Below are positions 25,517-34,678 of a DNA stretch of 64,000 nt, one piece after another. Under the pieces are notes generated by a model that was not told the origin of the DNA, did not search any database, and was given only the letters and a program-made list of their open reading frames with translations. The DNA is from Salinicola salarius (GTDB lineage Bacteria > Pseudomonadota > Gammaproteobacteria > Pseudomonadales > Halomonadaceae), in NCBI RefSeq assembly GCF_002179555.1, contig NZ_NHOU01000002.1, forward strand, positions 296,141 through 360,140, given 5' to 3'. Numbering within the stretch: the stretch's first letter is position 1; every line of letters begins with the position of its first letter. Position numbers and translations under genes: made by a program.

Positions 25517-26474
25517 TCAGGCTGGCCACGGTGGTGATGACCAGTGTGCCGAGGATGATCGTCATCGACAGCCAGATCGGGATCTCCGGCACCAGGTGCA
25601 GTGGCTGGCCACCGTTGATGAACGGCAGGCTGTTGGTATGCATCGCTTCGATGATCAGCTTGACGCCGATGAAGGCCAGAATGAACGATAGCCCCAGGCT
25701 GAGGTAGACCAGACGCGTCAACAGACCACCGAGCAGGAAGTACAGCTGCAGCAGCCCCAGCAGAGCGAAGGCGTTGGTGGTGAAGACGATGTAGGGCTCC
25801 TTGGTCAGCCCGTAGATCGCCGGGATCGAATCCAGCGCGAACAGCACGTCGGTCATGCCCAGCGCCACCACTACCATGAACAGCGGCGTCACCAGACGCT
25901 TGCCGTTCCTGACCGTCAGCAGGCGATCGCTGTCGAACTCATCGGTGGCCGGCAGGCGCTTCTGAATCCAGCGCACGATGGCGTTGGGTTCGTACTCCTC
26001 GTTCTCGTCATGACCGCCCGTGCCCTCGCGCACCAGCTGGATCGCGGTGTAGAGCAGAAACAGCCCGAACAGATAGAACACCCAGCTGAACTGCGCGATG
26101 GCCGCAGCGCCGACGGCGATGAAGATGCCACGCAGAATCAGCGCGATCACGATGCCAATCAGCAGCGCCTTCTGCTGGTAGGCGCGCGGCACCGCGAACT
26201 TGGCCATGATGATCAGAAAGACGAAGAGATTATCGACCGACAGGCTCTTCTCGGTGATGAAACCCGCGAAATACTCGGCGCCATGCTGCGCGCCCCAGAC
26301 CCACCACAGGCCGCCGCCGAAGACCATCGCCAGAGCGATGAAGAAGACCGACCACCAGGCCGCTTCCTTGAAGGAGGGATCGTGGGGCTTACGCACATGG
26401 GCGTAGAAATCGAAGATGAATAGTGCGGCAATGCCAGCGACAGTCGCCAGCCAGACCCAGACGGGTACGTGCAT
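25473..26474 (-). CDS. TerC/Alx-family membrane protein, probable manganese exporter
   Basis: 333 residues with about nine membrane helices. TerC marks are EKSLSVDNLFVFLIIMAKFAVP with the acidic residues thought to bind metal, the LFLLYTAIQLVREGTGGHDENEE region, VVALGMTDVLFALDSIPAIYG and LGLSFILAFIGVKLIIEA. Alx and related TerC proteins export Mn2+ and help to populate secreted metalloenzymes. A yybP-ykoY-like element lies in the leader, supporting manganese. GGAGG is 8 bases before the ATG. The 3' end overlaps the 3' end of the sulfatase-like gene on the other strand. Confidence 0.93.
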   Translation of the reverse strand: MHVPVWVWLATVAGIAALFIFDFYAHVRKPHDPSFKEAAWWSVFFIALAMVFGGGLWWVWGAQHGAEYFAGFITEKSLSVDNLFVFLIIMAKFAVPRAYQQKALLIGIVIALILRGIFIAVGAAAIAQFSWVFYLFGLFLLYTAIQLVREGTGGHDENEEYEPNAIVRWIQKRLPATDEFDSDRLLTVRNGKRLVTPLFMVVVALGMTDVLFALDSIPAIYGLTKEPYIVFTTNAFALLGLLQLYFLLGGLLTRLVYLSLGLSFILAFIGVKLIIEAMHTNSLPFINGGQPLHLVPEIPIWLSMTIILGTLVITTVASLIKSRNLKSAPSHQE

Positions 26475-26529
26475 AGAGAAACCTCCGGTAGACGGTGAAC
26501 GTCACCGAAAGTCTCTCCCGTCACTCTGA

Positions 26530-26656
26530 TTGCCCTGTCTCCAATCGTGACATGGCTCACAGAGCGACCGATAGCGCCGGGGCATGTGGCCCGTGCTGAC
26601 GACGCTATCGTCGGGGAGGATCGACGATCCTGCCCGTGGGATACTCCCCTTCCGTG
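26530..26656 (-). ncRNA. yybP-ykoY manganese riboswitch candidate in the terC leader
   Basis: Read on the minus strand, the leader has GGAAGGGGAGTATCCC at 26653-26638, then GTCGTCAGCACG near 26604-26593, a CCGGC closing a GC stem and then a long region ending about 50 bp before the terC ATG. The GGGGAGTA and GTCGTCA-N3-CG pieces are the two most conserved metal-binding loops of yybP-ykoY riboswitches, which sense Mn2+ (or, in E. coli alx, pH) and precede TerC/Alx genes. The 3' boundary is approximate. Confidence 0.75.
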
Positions 26657-26721
26657 CTGCGCGCATTGTGTCCCGAAGCCAGCCACGACACAAGACTTGC
26701 CCGCAAGTCAGGCAACGGCAT

Positions 26722-27081
26722 TCAATGCTGCTCGCCGGTGCTCTCGGCTGACGGGGTTGCTTCCTCTTCCTGCTTCGTTCCCTTCATGAGCTGTTCCCGG
26801 GCGGAAGGCGAACCGGAGTCGCCAGAGTCGACATCGTCGCTGGTCTGGCCATCCTCGCTGCTCATTTCGTATTGTGCCGACGCGCCCTGATTCTGGCCCT
26901 CGACCGTGTCCGCCTGCATGTCGGGGTTATTCTGAGTCTGGTTATCTTCACTATTCATTTCGCCAATCTGACTCTTCGTCTGGACGTCGTTGCCTGACTG
27001 GTCGGTGCTGTTGGACTGTGCCATGGCCCCGGTGGAGAACAACGCAATGGCGATTATCGATGCAAAGTGAGAAATGCGCAT
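26722..27081 (-). CDS. Small exported acidic Gln/Asn/Ser-rich protein
   Basis: 119 residues. A clear Sec signal peptide (MRISHFASIIAIALFSTGAMAQ, cleavage after AMA) precedes a low-complexity polar chain rich in Gln, Asn, Asp, Ser and Glu (DQSGNDVQTKSQIGEMNSED onward) with no Cys and no recognisable domain. Such acidic periplasmic proteins are common in halophiles. It is a single gene with promoter-like spacing before it. No function is proposed. Confidence 0.72.
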   Translation of the reverse strand: MRISHFASIIAIALFSTGAMAQSNSTDQSGNDVQTKSQIGEMNSEDNQTQNNPDMQADTVEGQNQGASAQYEMSSEDGQTSDDVDSGDSGSPSAREQLMKGTKQEEEATPSAESTGEQH

Positions 27082-27272
27082 GGTATGACTCCTTGCTGGT
27101 ATAGATCACTACCGTTGGCAGCATCGAAAGCCTTTGCCTTCGATCACCTAAACGATATAGAAGTCATTCCGTCACCAGACAATTACGATGGTTAACAGAC
27201 TTTAAGCTGCCAGAACGATCATGGATTTCACGCGCGGGAATACAACCGTGCTCCCCATTCAGCAACTTCGTC

Positions 27273-27866
27273 TCATGCCATCGCTGCTACAAGCTCGCGC
27301 CGATGGCACTCCTCGGCGTGGTCGTTGACCATGCCGACGGCCTGCATCCAGGCGTAGACGATCACTGGGCCGGTGAACTTGAAGCCACGCTTCTTGAGCG
27401 CTTTGGATATCTCCAGGGAAAGCGGCGTCTGCGCAGGCACGGGGCCGTCGTTTTCAAAAGAGCGCTGGATCGGTCGGCCGCCGACCATGCCCCACAGGAA
27501 CTCGGAGAATTCCTCGCCGTTGTCTCGCATGGCGAGATACGCGCGGGCGTTGCCGATAGTAGCCTCGATCTTGGCGCGGGAGCGAATGATGCCGACGTTG
27601 CCCATCAGTCGCTCGACGTCGTCGGCATCGAAGCGAGCAACCCGCTCGGGATCGAAGCCCGCGAAAGCTTCCCGGAAGGCGTCGCGCTTCTTGAGAATGG
27701 TCAACCAGGAAAGGCCGGCCTGGAAGCCGTCGAGCATCAGCTTTTCCCACAGCGCGCGGCTGTCGTACTCGGGAACGCCCCACTCCTCGTCGTGATACTC
27801 GGCATTCAGCGGATGGGTCTGCGCCCAGGCACAGCGCGGCAGGTCAGGGATCGGTTCACTCATCAT
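27273..27866 (-). CDS. tag: DNA-3-methyladenine glycosylase I
   Basis: 197 residues from MMSEPIPDLPRCAWAQTHPL, the family length. Tag blocks are CAWAQTHPLNAEYHDEEWGVP, LFEKLMLDGFQAGLSW-like (LWEKLMLDGFQAGLSWLTIL), the RAKIEATIGNARAYL helix, and the zinc-snap histidine and cysteine near the C terminus (HAEECHRRELV). It removes alkylated adenine from DNA in base excision repair. The frame stays open upstream through the heptamer array to 28172, but that part only translates repeat; ATG at 27866 is the real start. Confidence 0.95.
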   Translation of the reverse strand: MMSEPIPDLPRCAWAQTHPLNAEYHDEEWGVPEYDSRALWEKLMLDGFQAGLSWLTILKKRDAFREAFAGFDPERVARFDADDVERLMGNVGIIRSRAKIEATIGNARAYLAMRDNGEEFSEFLWGMVGGRPIQRSFENDGPVPAQTPLSLEISKALKKRGFKFTGPVIVYAWMQAVGMVNDHAEECHRRELVAAMA

Positions 27867-27972
27867 CGGCTCTCGCGGGATTGTTTTCGCAGGGTCGTGG
27901 TGGGGCCGATTCTGCCGTCTATCGCTGACGCAGCCAAACGAAAAAGAGCCGGCGATGCCCCAACGCATCGCC

Positions 27973-28105
27973 GGCTCGTAGCTCGTAGCTCGTGGCTCGT
28001 GGCTCGTCGCTCGTCGCTCGTCGCTCGTCGCTCGTCGCTCGTAGCTCGTAGCTCGTAGCTCGTAGCTCGTAGCTCGTAGCTCGTAGCTCGTAGCTCGTAG
28101 CTCGT
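27973..28105. repeat. Heptamer tandem array, 19 copies of NGCTCGT
   Basis: Exactly 19 units of 7 bp. In plus-strand order they are GGCTCGT x1, AGCTCGT x2, GGCTCGT x2, CGCTCGT x5, AGCTCGT x9, so like variants are grouped in runs. The array starts 2 bp after the fdhA stop codon (minus strand) and lies in the tag promoter side. It is open in translation on the minus strand and gives a spurious ELRATSY repeat. It belongs to the family described at 42159 and 42712. Confidence 0.95.
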
Positions 28106-28107
28106 GA

Positions 28108-29301
28108 CTAGCGAAGCGTCCCGTGCGGATCGATGACGAACTTCTTCGCCGCGCCACCATCGAAGGCGGCATAGCCTTGCGGCGCTTCGTCCAACGAAAT
28201 GGTCTGGACGTTTACGGCGCGACCGATCTGCACTTTGTCGTGGAGGATCGCCTGCATCAACTGGCGCTGATAGCGCATGGCCGGTGTCTGCCCGGTGTGG
28301 AACGACATCGCCTTGGCCCAGCCAAGGCCGAACTTCATCGAAAGATTGCCTTGTTTCGCTTCCTCGCTCTCCGCGCCGGGATCCTCGGTCACGTAGAGCC
28401 CCGGAATCCCGACCCGGCCACCGGCCTGGGTAATCTCCATGGCGGCATTGAGCACTGTCGCCGGCTGTTCATGCGCATGGTTGTGGCCGTGGCAGTTGGC
28501 CTCGAAGCCCACCGCATCGACCGCGGCGTCGACCTCGGGGACGCCCAGCACGGACTCGATCAGCTCGGACATGCTGGCGTCCTGCTTGAGATCAAGCCCG
28601 ACACAGCCGAAGCTTCGCGCCTGCTCCAGACGTTTGTCGTTCATGTCGCCGACGATCACGCACGCGGCACCCAGCAGTTGGGCGGAAACCGCGGCAGCCA
28701 GCCCGACCGGACCTGCACCGGCGATATAGACTGTCGATCCCGGCTGAACCCCGGCAGTCACGCAACCATGGAAGCCGGTGGGGAAGATATCCGAAAGCAT
28801 GGTGAGGTCGAGGATCTTCTCCATCGCCTGCTCCCGGTCGGGGAAGACCAGCAGCTGGAAATCGGCATAAGGCACCATCACGTATTCGGCCTGGCCGCCG
28901 ACCCAGCCACCCATGTCGACGTACCCATAGGCACCGCCAGCACGGTCACCGTTGACGTTGAGACAGATATGAGTATCGCCACGCCGACAGTTGCGGCACC
29001 GGCCGCAGGCAACGTTGAACGGGACCGAAACGATGTCGCCGACCTTGATGAATTCGACGTCGCGACCGCATTCGATCACCTCGCCGGTGATCTCGTGACC
29101 CAGCACCATGCCCTCGGGCGCCGTGGTTCGACCACGCACCATATGCTGGTCGCTGCCGCAGATGTTGGTCGTCACGACCTTGAGGATGACGCCGTGGTGG
29201 CATTGGCGGCTACCGAGAGCCAGCTCGGGGAAGGGAATACTTTCGACGGCGACCTTGCCGGCGCCGCGAAAGACGACGCCGCGGTTGGCGGGTGAAGACA
29301 T
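28108..29301 (-). CDS. fdhA: Glutathione-independent formaldehyde dehydrogenase (zinc, NAD)
   Basis: 397 residues, as in Pseudomonas FdhA (about 399). The catalytic zinc cysteine is in TNICGSDQHMVRGRT, the structural zinc cysteines are in CGRCRNCRRGDTHIC, and the NAD fold has AGAGPVGLAAAVSAQLLG. The enzyme oxidises formaldehyde to formate without glutathione. In betaine catabolism two demethylation steps release formaldehyde, which fits its place 124 bp after gbcB on the same strand. AGGAG lies 8 bases before the ATG. A heptamer array begins 2 bp after its stop. Confidence 0.93.
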   Translation of the reverse strand: MSSPANRGVVFRGAGKVAVESIPFPELALGSRQCHHGVILKVVTTNICGSDQHMVRGRTTAPEGMVLGHEITGEVIECGRDVEFIKVGDIVSVPFNVACGRCRNCRRGDTHICLNVNGDRAGGAYGYVDMGGWVGGQAEYVMVPYADFQLLVFPDREQAMEKILDLTMLSDIFPTGFHGCVTAGVQPGSTVYIAGAGPVGLAAAVSAQLLGAACVIVGDMNDKRLEQARSFGCVGLDLKQDASMSELIESVLGVPEVDAAVDAVGFEANCHGHNHAHEQPATVLNAAMEITQAGGRVGIPGLYVTEDPGAESEEAKQGNLSMKFGLGWAKAMSFHTGQTPAMRYQRQLMQAILHDKVQIGRAVNVQTISLDEAPQGYAAFDGGAAKKFVIDPHGTLR

Positions 29302-29425
29302 GGCGTGGACTCCTGTGACTGGTCTTTAGATGCCTTCCCGATGTCCGCTCGAATCACGATCTCTCTCATCACGGTCTTTCGAGGAAGGCATGCCGTAGCC
29401 AGCGTACAGCTCCGGCGCAGCCGGG

Positions 29426-30529
29426 TCAAAAATCGATCACGACCTTGCCTCTCGGCTTCGAGCAGCAGGAGAGAATGAAACCTTCGGCTTCGTCTTCCTC
29501 GGTGATGCCGCCGTTGTGCTCCATCTCGACCTCGCCTTCCAGCTTCATCACGCGGCAGGTGCCGCAGATGCCCATGCCGCAGGCCTTGGGAATATGCAGG
29601 CCGAGCTTGGCCGCCGCCGAGTGGATCGTGTCGTTCTCGCTGACGCGAATACTCTTGCCACTGCCCATGAACTCCACCGGCATCAGCTTCGTCGTATCGA
29701 TCTCTTCCGCATCGGCCTCGGCCTGCTCGGCCAGCTCCAGCACGTCCTCCTGCACGCTCAGCGGCGTCGCGCCGAAGGACTCCTGGTGGTAGCGCGACAT
29801 GTCGAAGCCGTCTTCCAGCAGCACCTGACGCACCGCCTTCATGAACGGTGTCGGTCCGCAGCAGAATATCTCCCGCTCGAGATAGTCCGGCGCCATCAGC
29901 GTCAGCATCTGCCGCGTCAGGTAGCCCCGGAAACCGGACCAGGCCTGACTCAGCTCGTCGCTGCGCTCGCAGACGATATGCAGACGGAACTCCGGCAGCC
30001 GCGAGAACATGTGCACCAGCTCACGGTGATAGATGATGTCGTTGGGCGCCTGAGCACAATGGATGAACTCCAGATCGACGGCGGCGTTGGTGTCGAAGAA
30101 CCAGCGCGTCATCGACATCAGCGGCGTGATCCCGACACCGCCCGACAGCATCATCACTTTTTCCGCCGGGTGATCGATGACGTTGAAGTTCCCCACCGGC
30201 CCGTGGACCACCATCGGATCGCCGACCTTGAGATTGTCGTGGAGCCAGTTGGAGACCTGGCCGCCGGGCAGTCGCTTGACCGTGATCGAGAAGCTGTAGG
30301 GAATCGAGGGCGAGCTGGAAATCGTGTAGGAGCGCATCACGGGCTGCCCGGCGATTTCCAGTTCCAGCGTGACGAACTGCCCCGGCTTGAAGAAGAACAT
30401 GAGCGGCTGGTCGGCCATGAAGCAGAACGTCCGCACGTTCCAGGTTTCCTGGATGACCTTGACGCACCTCACCTGGTGGCGGCCGTTGGTCCAGGTTTGC
30501 GTATTGACCGGATTGAAGAATTGCATCAT
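29426..30529 (-). CDS. gbcB: Glycine betaine monooxygenase reductase subunit
   Basis: About 367 residues. An FAD-binding ferredoxin reductase half (MRSYTISSSPSIPYSFSITV with RxYS, then MLSGGVGITPLMSMTRWF for NADH) is followed by a plant-type [2Fe-2S] domain at the C terminus with cysteines in KACGMGICGTCRVMKLEG and ILSCCS. It moves electrons from NADH to the Rieske oxygenase GbcA to demethylate glycine betaine to dimethylglycine. A GTG three bases earlier is an alternative start; the ATG pair at 30529/30526 matches Pseudomonas length. It is divergent from gbcA. Confidence 0.94.
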   Translation of the reverse strand: MMQFFNPVNTQTWTNGRHQVRCVKVIQETWNVRTFCFMADQPLMFFFKPGQFVTLELEIAGQPVMRSYTISSSPSIPYSFSITVKRLPGGQVSNWLHDNLKVGDPMVVHGPVGNFNVIDHPAEKVMMLSGGVGITPLMSMTRWFFDTNAAVDLEFIHCAQAPNDIIYHRELVHMFSRLPEFRLHIVCERSDELSQAWSGFRGYLTRQMLTLMAPDYLEREIFCCGPTPFMKAVRQVLLEDGFDMSRYHQESFGATPLSVQEDVLELAEQAEADAEEIDTTKLMPVEFMGSGKSIRVSENDTIHSAAAKLGLHIPKACGMGICGTCRVMKLEGEVEMEHNGGITEEDEAEGFILSCCSKPRGKVVIDF

Positions 30530-30958
30530 CACCGCGCTCGATCGGAGGAAGATGGCGCTGGCGAGACGACATCGGCCCGCACCGCCGCTTCCGGTGAATT
30601 ACCCTCATGAGCGGATTCTGCGCACGCCGAGGTCGGCCGACTTGTCCATCAGCGACACAGGCATGCCAACCAACCCCAGCCGCCACCAAAACCTCGATGC
30701 AGAAACGAAAACTTACCTATCGTGACGCCCACGCAGTGCCATCGGCGCTCCGGTATCGACCGGTGATGTGACAGTGAGCATTTGTACCTGCCGGTCGGCC
30801 TGACATCGACGAATGTCGCGGGTGGACAATTTCATGGCCGGCACCTGAGCGACACTCCGCCCAAAGGATGGATCATCGCCGCCACCCCCTATCTCCCATG
30901 CCGCTCCCGCCGCGACACGCGGAAGCGGCCCACACCAGTCATTGATGAGGATGCGACC
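30530..30958. promoter_or_regulatory. Divergent gbcB/gbcA promoter region
   Basis: About 430 bp without a gene. Visible dyads are GTCGGCCGAC at 30632-30641 and GACAT-CGACGA-ATGTC at 30802-30817; the second is placed to control gbcA. A GbdR (betaine-responsive AraC-type) site is expected here from what is known of Pseudomonas, but I do not know its consensus well enough to assign one of these. Confidence 0.5.
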
Positions 30959-32248
30959 ATGTCACCACTTCCACGCGATAGCCTGGAGGATTCTCTCGCC
31001 AGTACCCGTCAGGCCGTGGCCGACATGCTGGACCAGCGTGACCCTACCTTCTCGCTGCCGCAGCCGTTCTACAACGACCCGCGCCTGTTCGAACTGGACA
31101 TGCAGAACGTGTTCGAGAAACAGTGGCTGTTCGCCGGCATGAGCTGCGAGATCCCCGCCAAGGGCAACTTCTTCAAGGTGGAGATCGGCAGCAACTCCGT
31201 CCTCGTGGTGCGCAGCGCCGAGAATCGCATCCACGCTTTCCACAATGTCTGCCGTCACCGCGGATCTCGATTGTGTCTCAAGGACAAGGGCAAGGTCGCC
31301 AAGCTGGTCTGCCCCTACCATCAGTGGACCTACGAACTCGACGGCCGGCTGCTGTTCGCCGGCAGCGACATGGGCACCGATTTCGACATGAGCGCCTATG
31401 GTCTCAAGCCGGTAGCGGTGAAGAGCGCGGGCGGATTCGTGTTCATCAACCTGAGCGACGACCCGGAACCGATCGACGATTTTCTCGTCTCGCTCGAGCA
31501 CTACCTGTCGCCCTACGAGATGGATAACGTCAAGGTCGCGGTGGAATCGAACATCGTCGAGCGCGCCAACTGGAAACTGGTGATCGAGAACAATCGCGAG
31601 TGTTACCACTGCAATGGCGCCCACCCGGAACTGCTCAACTCGCTGCTCGAATTCGACGATACCGACGACCCCCGCTCCACCGGCGAGTATCACGACCTGG
31701 TCGCCCGCAAGCAGGCCGACTGGACCGCCTGCGAGGTGCCGTGGCAACTGGCGCGATTCGGCAAGCGCAACCGCCTCACCCGCACGCCATTGATCGACGG
31801 CGTCGTCTCGATGACCCTGGACGGCAAGCCCGGCTGCAACAAGCTGATGGGGCGTATTCCCGACGCGGACATGGGTTCGCTGCGCATCCTGCATCTGCCC
31901 AATTCATGGAATCATTTCATGGGCGATCACGCCGTGGTGTTCCGCGTGTTGCCGCTGGGCCCGCAGGAGACGCTGGTCACCACCAAATGGCTGGTTCACA
32001 AGGATGCCGTCGAAGGGGTCGACTATGACCCCGAGCGCCTGCGCCAGGTCTGGGATGCCACCAACGACCAGGACCGGCGTCTTGCCGAGGAAAACCAGCT
32101 CGGCATCAATTCGCTGGCGTATCAGCCGGGACCTTATTCGAAGACCTACGAATTCGGCGTGATCGACTTCATCGACTGGTACAGCGAAACGTTGAGGGCC
32201 AATCTCGGCATCGAGACATCGAGCCACTTGCAGGTCGCTTCGCAATAG
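30959..32248 (+). CDS. gbcA: Glycine betaine monooxygenase, Rieske oxygenase subunit
   Basis: 429 residues. The Rieske [2Fe-2S] centre is CRHRGSRLCLKDKGK ... CPYHQWTYEL (CxH and CxxH), and the mononuclear iron site is in NRECYHCNGAHPELL with two histidines and a later aspartate. The protein demethylates glycine betaine with O2 and electrons from GbcB, giving dimethylglycine and formaldehyde. The frame is open upstream to 30782, but the ATG at 30959 has TGAGGA about 8 bases before it and gives the family N terminus (LEDSLASTRQAVADML). Confidence 0.95.
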   Translation: MSPLPRDSLEDSLASTRQAVADMLDQRDPTFSLPQPFYNDPRLFELDMQNVFEKQWLFAGMSCEIPAKGNFFKVEIGSNSVLVVRSAENRIHAFHNVCRHRGSRLCLKDKGKVAKLVCPYHQWTYELDGRLLFAGSDMGTDFDMSAYGLKPVAVKSAGGFVFINLSDDPEPIDDFLVSLEHYLSPYEMDNVKVAVESNIVERANWKLVIENNRECYHCNGAHPELLNSLLEFDDTDDPRSTGEYHDLVARKQADWTACEVPWQLARFGKRNRLTRTPLIDGVVSMTLDGKPGCNKLMGRIPDADMGSLRILHLPNSWNHFMGDHAVVFRVLPLGPQETLVTTKWLVHKDAVEGVDYDPERLRQVWDATNDQDRRLAEENQLGINSLAYQPGPYSKTYEFGVIDFIDWYSETLRANLGIETSSHLQVASQ

Positions 32249-32295
32249 TTCTATCTCGTCCAGTCCAGGATTCACCGACGAACTCGCTAACGAGC

Positions 32296-32330
32296 TTCTC
32301 AATGAAAAAGGCGCCCCGTCCGGGGCGCCT
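32296..32330 (-). terminator. Rho-independent terminator of the TonB receptor gene
   Basis: Stem AGGCGCCCCG / CGGGGCGCCT at 32309-32330 with a 2-base loop; on the minus strand the stem is followed by TTTTTCATTG. The T tail shows it serves the receptor gene, while the plus side has no T run, so it may only slow readthrough from gbcA. Confidence 0.85.
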
Positions 32331-32386
32331 GAGATTGGCGACAAAGCCGGCGTTGGGCCGGGCTCTCGTTCGGTGCGGAAACTGTA

Positions 32387-34438
32387 TTACCAACGATATT
32401 TCAGACTGCCGATAACGCTGCGGGACTCACCGTAGTAGCACCAGTAGTCACAGCCGCTGACATAATCTTCATCCGTCAGATTGGTCACGTTGACCTGAGC
32501 GGTCCAGTGGGAATCGATATCGTAGCTCGCCATCGCGTCATACAGCGTGTAGGCCGCCACTTTCGTGTCGCTGTATTGAGGCGAGTCCACGCTGGTGCCG
32601 ACATAGCGCACCCCGGCACCCAGATCCACCCCCTTCAACGCACCCTGTGCAAAGTCGTAATCCAGCCATAGCGATGCCTGATGGCGCGGAATCAGTCCGG
32701 CACGAAGCTCTTTCTGGGTATCGCTGACATCCAACGTCACATCGGTATAAGTATAGGCCGCAGTAACCTGAAGATTGTCGGTGACGTAGCCCACGCCCTC
32801 CAGTTCGAAACCGCGCGAGTGACGTTCCCCGCCCTGGTTGCTGGAAGCCCCTCCACTGGGATAGAGCGTGTCGCTCTCCTTGAGATCGAACACGGCCGCA
32901 GTGACATAACCGTCCAGCCAATTGGGCGCGTACTTGAGCCCTAGCTCCCACTGTTTACCCTCGCTAGGCTGGTAGGCATCACCGTTCAGGTCATTGCCGA
33001 TATTGGGCGTGAATGACTCGCTGTAGCTTAGATATGGCGACAGTCCGTAGTCGCCCAGATACATGACCCCGCCGGTGTAGGACATCTGGGTATCGTCATA
33101 ACTCTGGTCTTCGCCGCCGTCCTGCTTGTTGGTCACGTCGACGCTATCGTGCCGTGCGCCAGCGAGCAGAATCCAGCGATCGTAGAGGCGCAACTGATCC
33201 TGCACATAGACGCCGATCTGCTCCTTGCCCTGATCGTAGTAGGTCGGATCGCCGGGTTCACCGACACCGCTATTGTGAGGGTCGAAGATATCGATGGTGT
33301 CGTAGGCGAAGTTGTCGCGACTGAGATAGTCGGCGTCCAGATGCTGATAATCCAAGCCCACCAACAACGTGTTTTCGGTGTTATCCGTATACCAGCTACC
33401 GATCATGCGGTTGTCGATGGTAAAGGCGTCGTAGCTACCGTCGCGATAGGTCAGGCCACGCTGCGCGGTACGATCATCGAGCATATACGAGGGGTAAGCG
33501 GTTCGCAGAAACAGGTCCAGGGAAGCGAGACGTGCGTTCTGCTGGAATTCCCAGGTATCGTTGAAAGTGTGCTCGAGCTCATAGCCAACCGCGATCTGCT
33601 CATGCTCGAGACGATCGTTGTCGTTGTCACCGAGGTCCGTATCCCGATCCACCTTGCCAAAAGGCGTATCATTGACGGAGCCGTAAGGCAGATAGAATAC
33701 GTTGGCGGGCGTGCCGTGATCGCGCTGATAGCTGGCCAGCAGCGTCAGCGTGGTGTCATCGGAGAGATCCACCGCCAGGCTTGGAGCAAAATAGACCCGC
33801 TCGTTATCGGTGCCATCGAGTTCACCGTCCTGATCTCGAAACAGACCGACAAAACGGTAGCGCACATCACCGCTGTCGGTGACCGGACCGGACGTATCGA
33901 TGCCGACCTGGCGATGCCCTTTGTTACCGTCCTGGATCTCGAACAACCCTTGCGTCTCTTCCGTCGGCCGCTTGCTGACGGCGTTGACGATACCGCCGGG
34001 AGGCGCCTCACCATAGAGAATCGAGGCCGGCCCCTTCAGAAAATCGACCCGTTCGAGGCCGAACGGCTCGGTCTTCCACCACAGGTAGCCAGCCTCGCGG
34101 AACAGACGCAAGCCATCCTGATAGGTCGAATCCTCGCCCGAGAACCCCCGAAAAAAGAACCAGTCCGCCTTGGCGTCGTTACCATAGGGCGAAGACAGTG
34201 CGCCGGAACGATAACGCAGCACCTGGTCATATCTGTTGACCGATCGTTTCTCCAGTTCCGAGTCGCTGACGACGGAGGTCGCGCGTGGCGTTTCCAGCAG
34301 CGGCGTATCGACCTTGAGCGCTGTCCCGGTAACGACCACCGTATCGTTGTTGACTGTCGACTCCTGCGCGAGAGCATTTCCGGCGTAGATCAACAGCAAC
34401 GAACCGCCGACGGCGGCAAAGGTGTTCCCTGATTTCAT
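32387..34438 (-). CDS. TonB-dependent siderophore receptor (hydroxamate FhuA/FoxA-like)
   Basis: 683 residues. A signal peptide (AAVGGSLLLIYAGNALAQ) is followed by the plug domain (about 40-160; the TonB-box area STVNNDTVVVTGTAL, then FLKGPASILYGEAPPGGIVNAVSKRP) and a 22-strand barrel ending in the aromatic VIGSLKYRW, the outer-membrane insertion signal. The barrel includes a DEDYVSGCDYWCYYGESRSV end loop with two cysteines, typical of ferrichrome-type receptors. It imports an iron-siderophore using TonB energy. The divergent FhuD/FhuB genes and two Fur-like boxes in between support iron control. Confidence 0.93.
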   Translation of the reverse strand: MKSGNTFAAVGGSLLLIYAGNALAQESTVNNDTVVVTGTALKVDTPLLETPRATSVVSDSELEKRSVNRYDQVLRYRSGALSSPYGNDAKADWFFFRGFSGEDSTYQDGLRLFREAGYLWWKTEPFGLERVDFLKGPASILYGEAPPGGIVNAVSKRPTEETQGLFEIQDGNKGHRQVGIDTSGPVTDSGDVRYRFVGLFRDQDGELDGTDNERVYFAPSLAVDLSDDTTLTLLASYQRDHGTPANVFYLPYGSVNDTPFGKVDRDTDLGDNDNDRLEHEQIAVGYELEHTFNDTWEFQQNARLASLDLFLRTAYPSYMLDDRTAQRGLTYRDGSYDAFTIDNRMIGSWYTDNTENTLLVGLDYQHLDADYLSRDNFAYDTIDIFDPHNSGVGEPGDPTYYDQGKEQIGVYVQDQLRLYDRWILLAGARHDSVDVTNKQDGGEDQSYDDTQMSYTGGVMYLGDYGLSPYLSYSESFTPNIGNDLNGDAYQPSEGKQWELGLKYAPNWLDGYVTAAVFDLKESDTLYPSGGASSNQGGERHSRGFELEGVGYVTDNLQVTAAYTYTDVTLDVSDTQKELRAGLIPRHQASLWLDYDFAQGALKGVDLGAGVRYVGTSVDSPQYSDTKVAAYTLYDAMASYDIDSHWTAQVNVTNLTDEDYVSGCDYWCYYGESRSVIGSLKYRW

Positions 34439-34510
34439 CGGATCGAGTGCCCGTTCATGACGTGGTGGAAGCCGGCGGCGTCCGACCGGCGATTATTCTC
34501 GCATATCATT

Positions 34511-34529
34511 GTAAATAACAATCATTACT
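34511..34529. promoter_or_regulatory. Fur box candidate 1
   Basis: GTAAATAACAATCATTACT matches about 13 of 19 positions of the consensus GATAATGATAATCATTATC. It is in the divergent promoter of the receptor and fhuD genes. Confidence 0.6.
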
Positions 34530-34569
34530 ATGTGTATCAGCAATTCGCTTTCGCTCACTCTCCTCGATT

Positions 34570-34588
34570 GATAACGATTGTCATTCGA
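34570..34588. promoter_or_regulatory. Fur box candidate 2
   Basis: GATAACGATTGTCATTCGA matches about 13 of 19 Fur positions with both half-sites clear. It is closer to the fhuD start and about 130 bp from the receptor start. Confidence 0.6.
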
Positions 34589-34678
34589 TCTACCATCACC
34601 GCCCAACGCCGCTTCCAGCGCCCTCTCGAGTCAGCGGGCGTCTGCGTCATCGTTTCCCGTTGCCAGGAACCCGTCATC

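Noticed and set aside
27867..28172. N-terminal ELRATSY repeat extension of Tag
   Set aside because: It translates the heptamer array next to fdhA; the glycosylase family starts at MMSEPIPDL.
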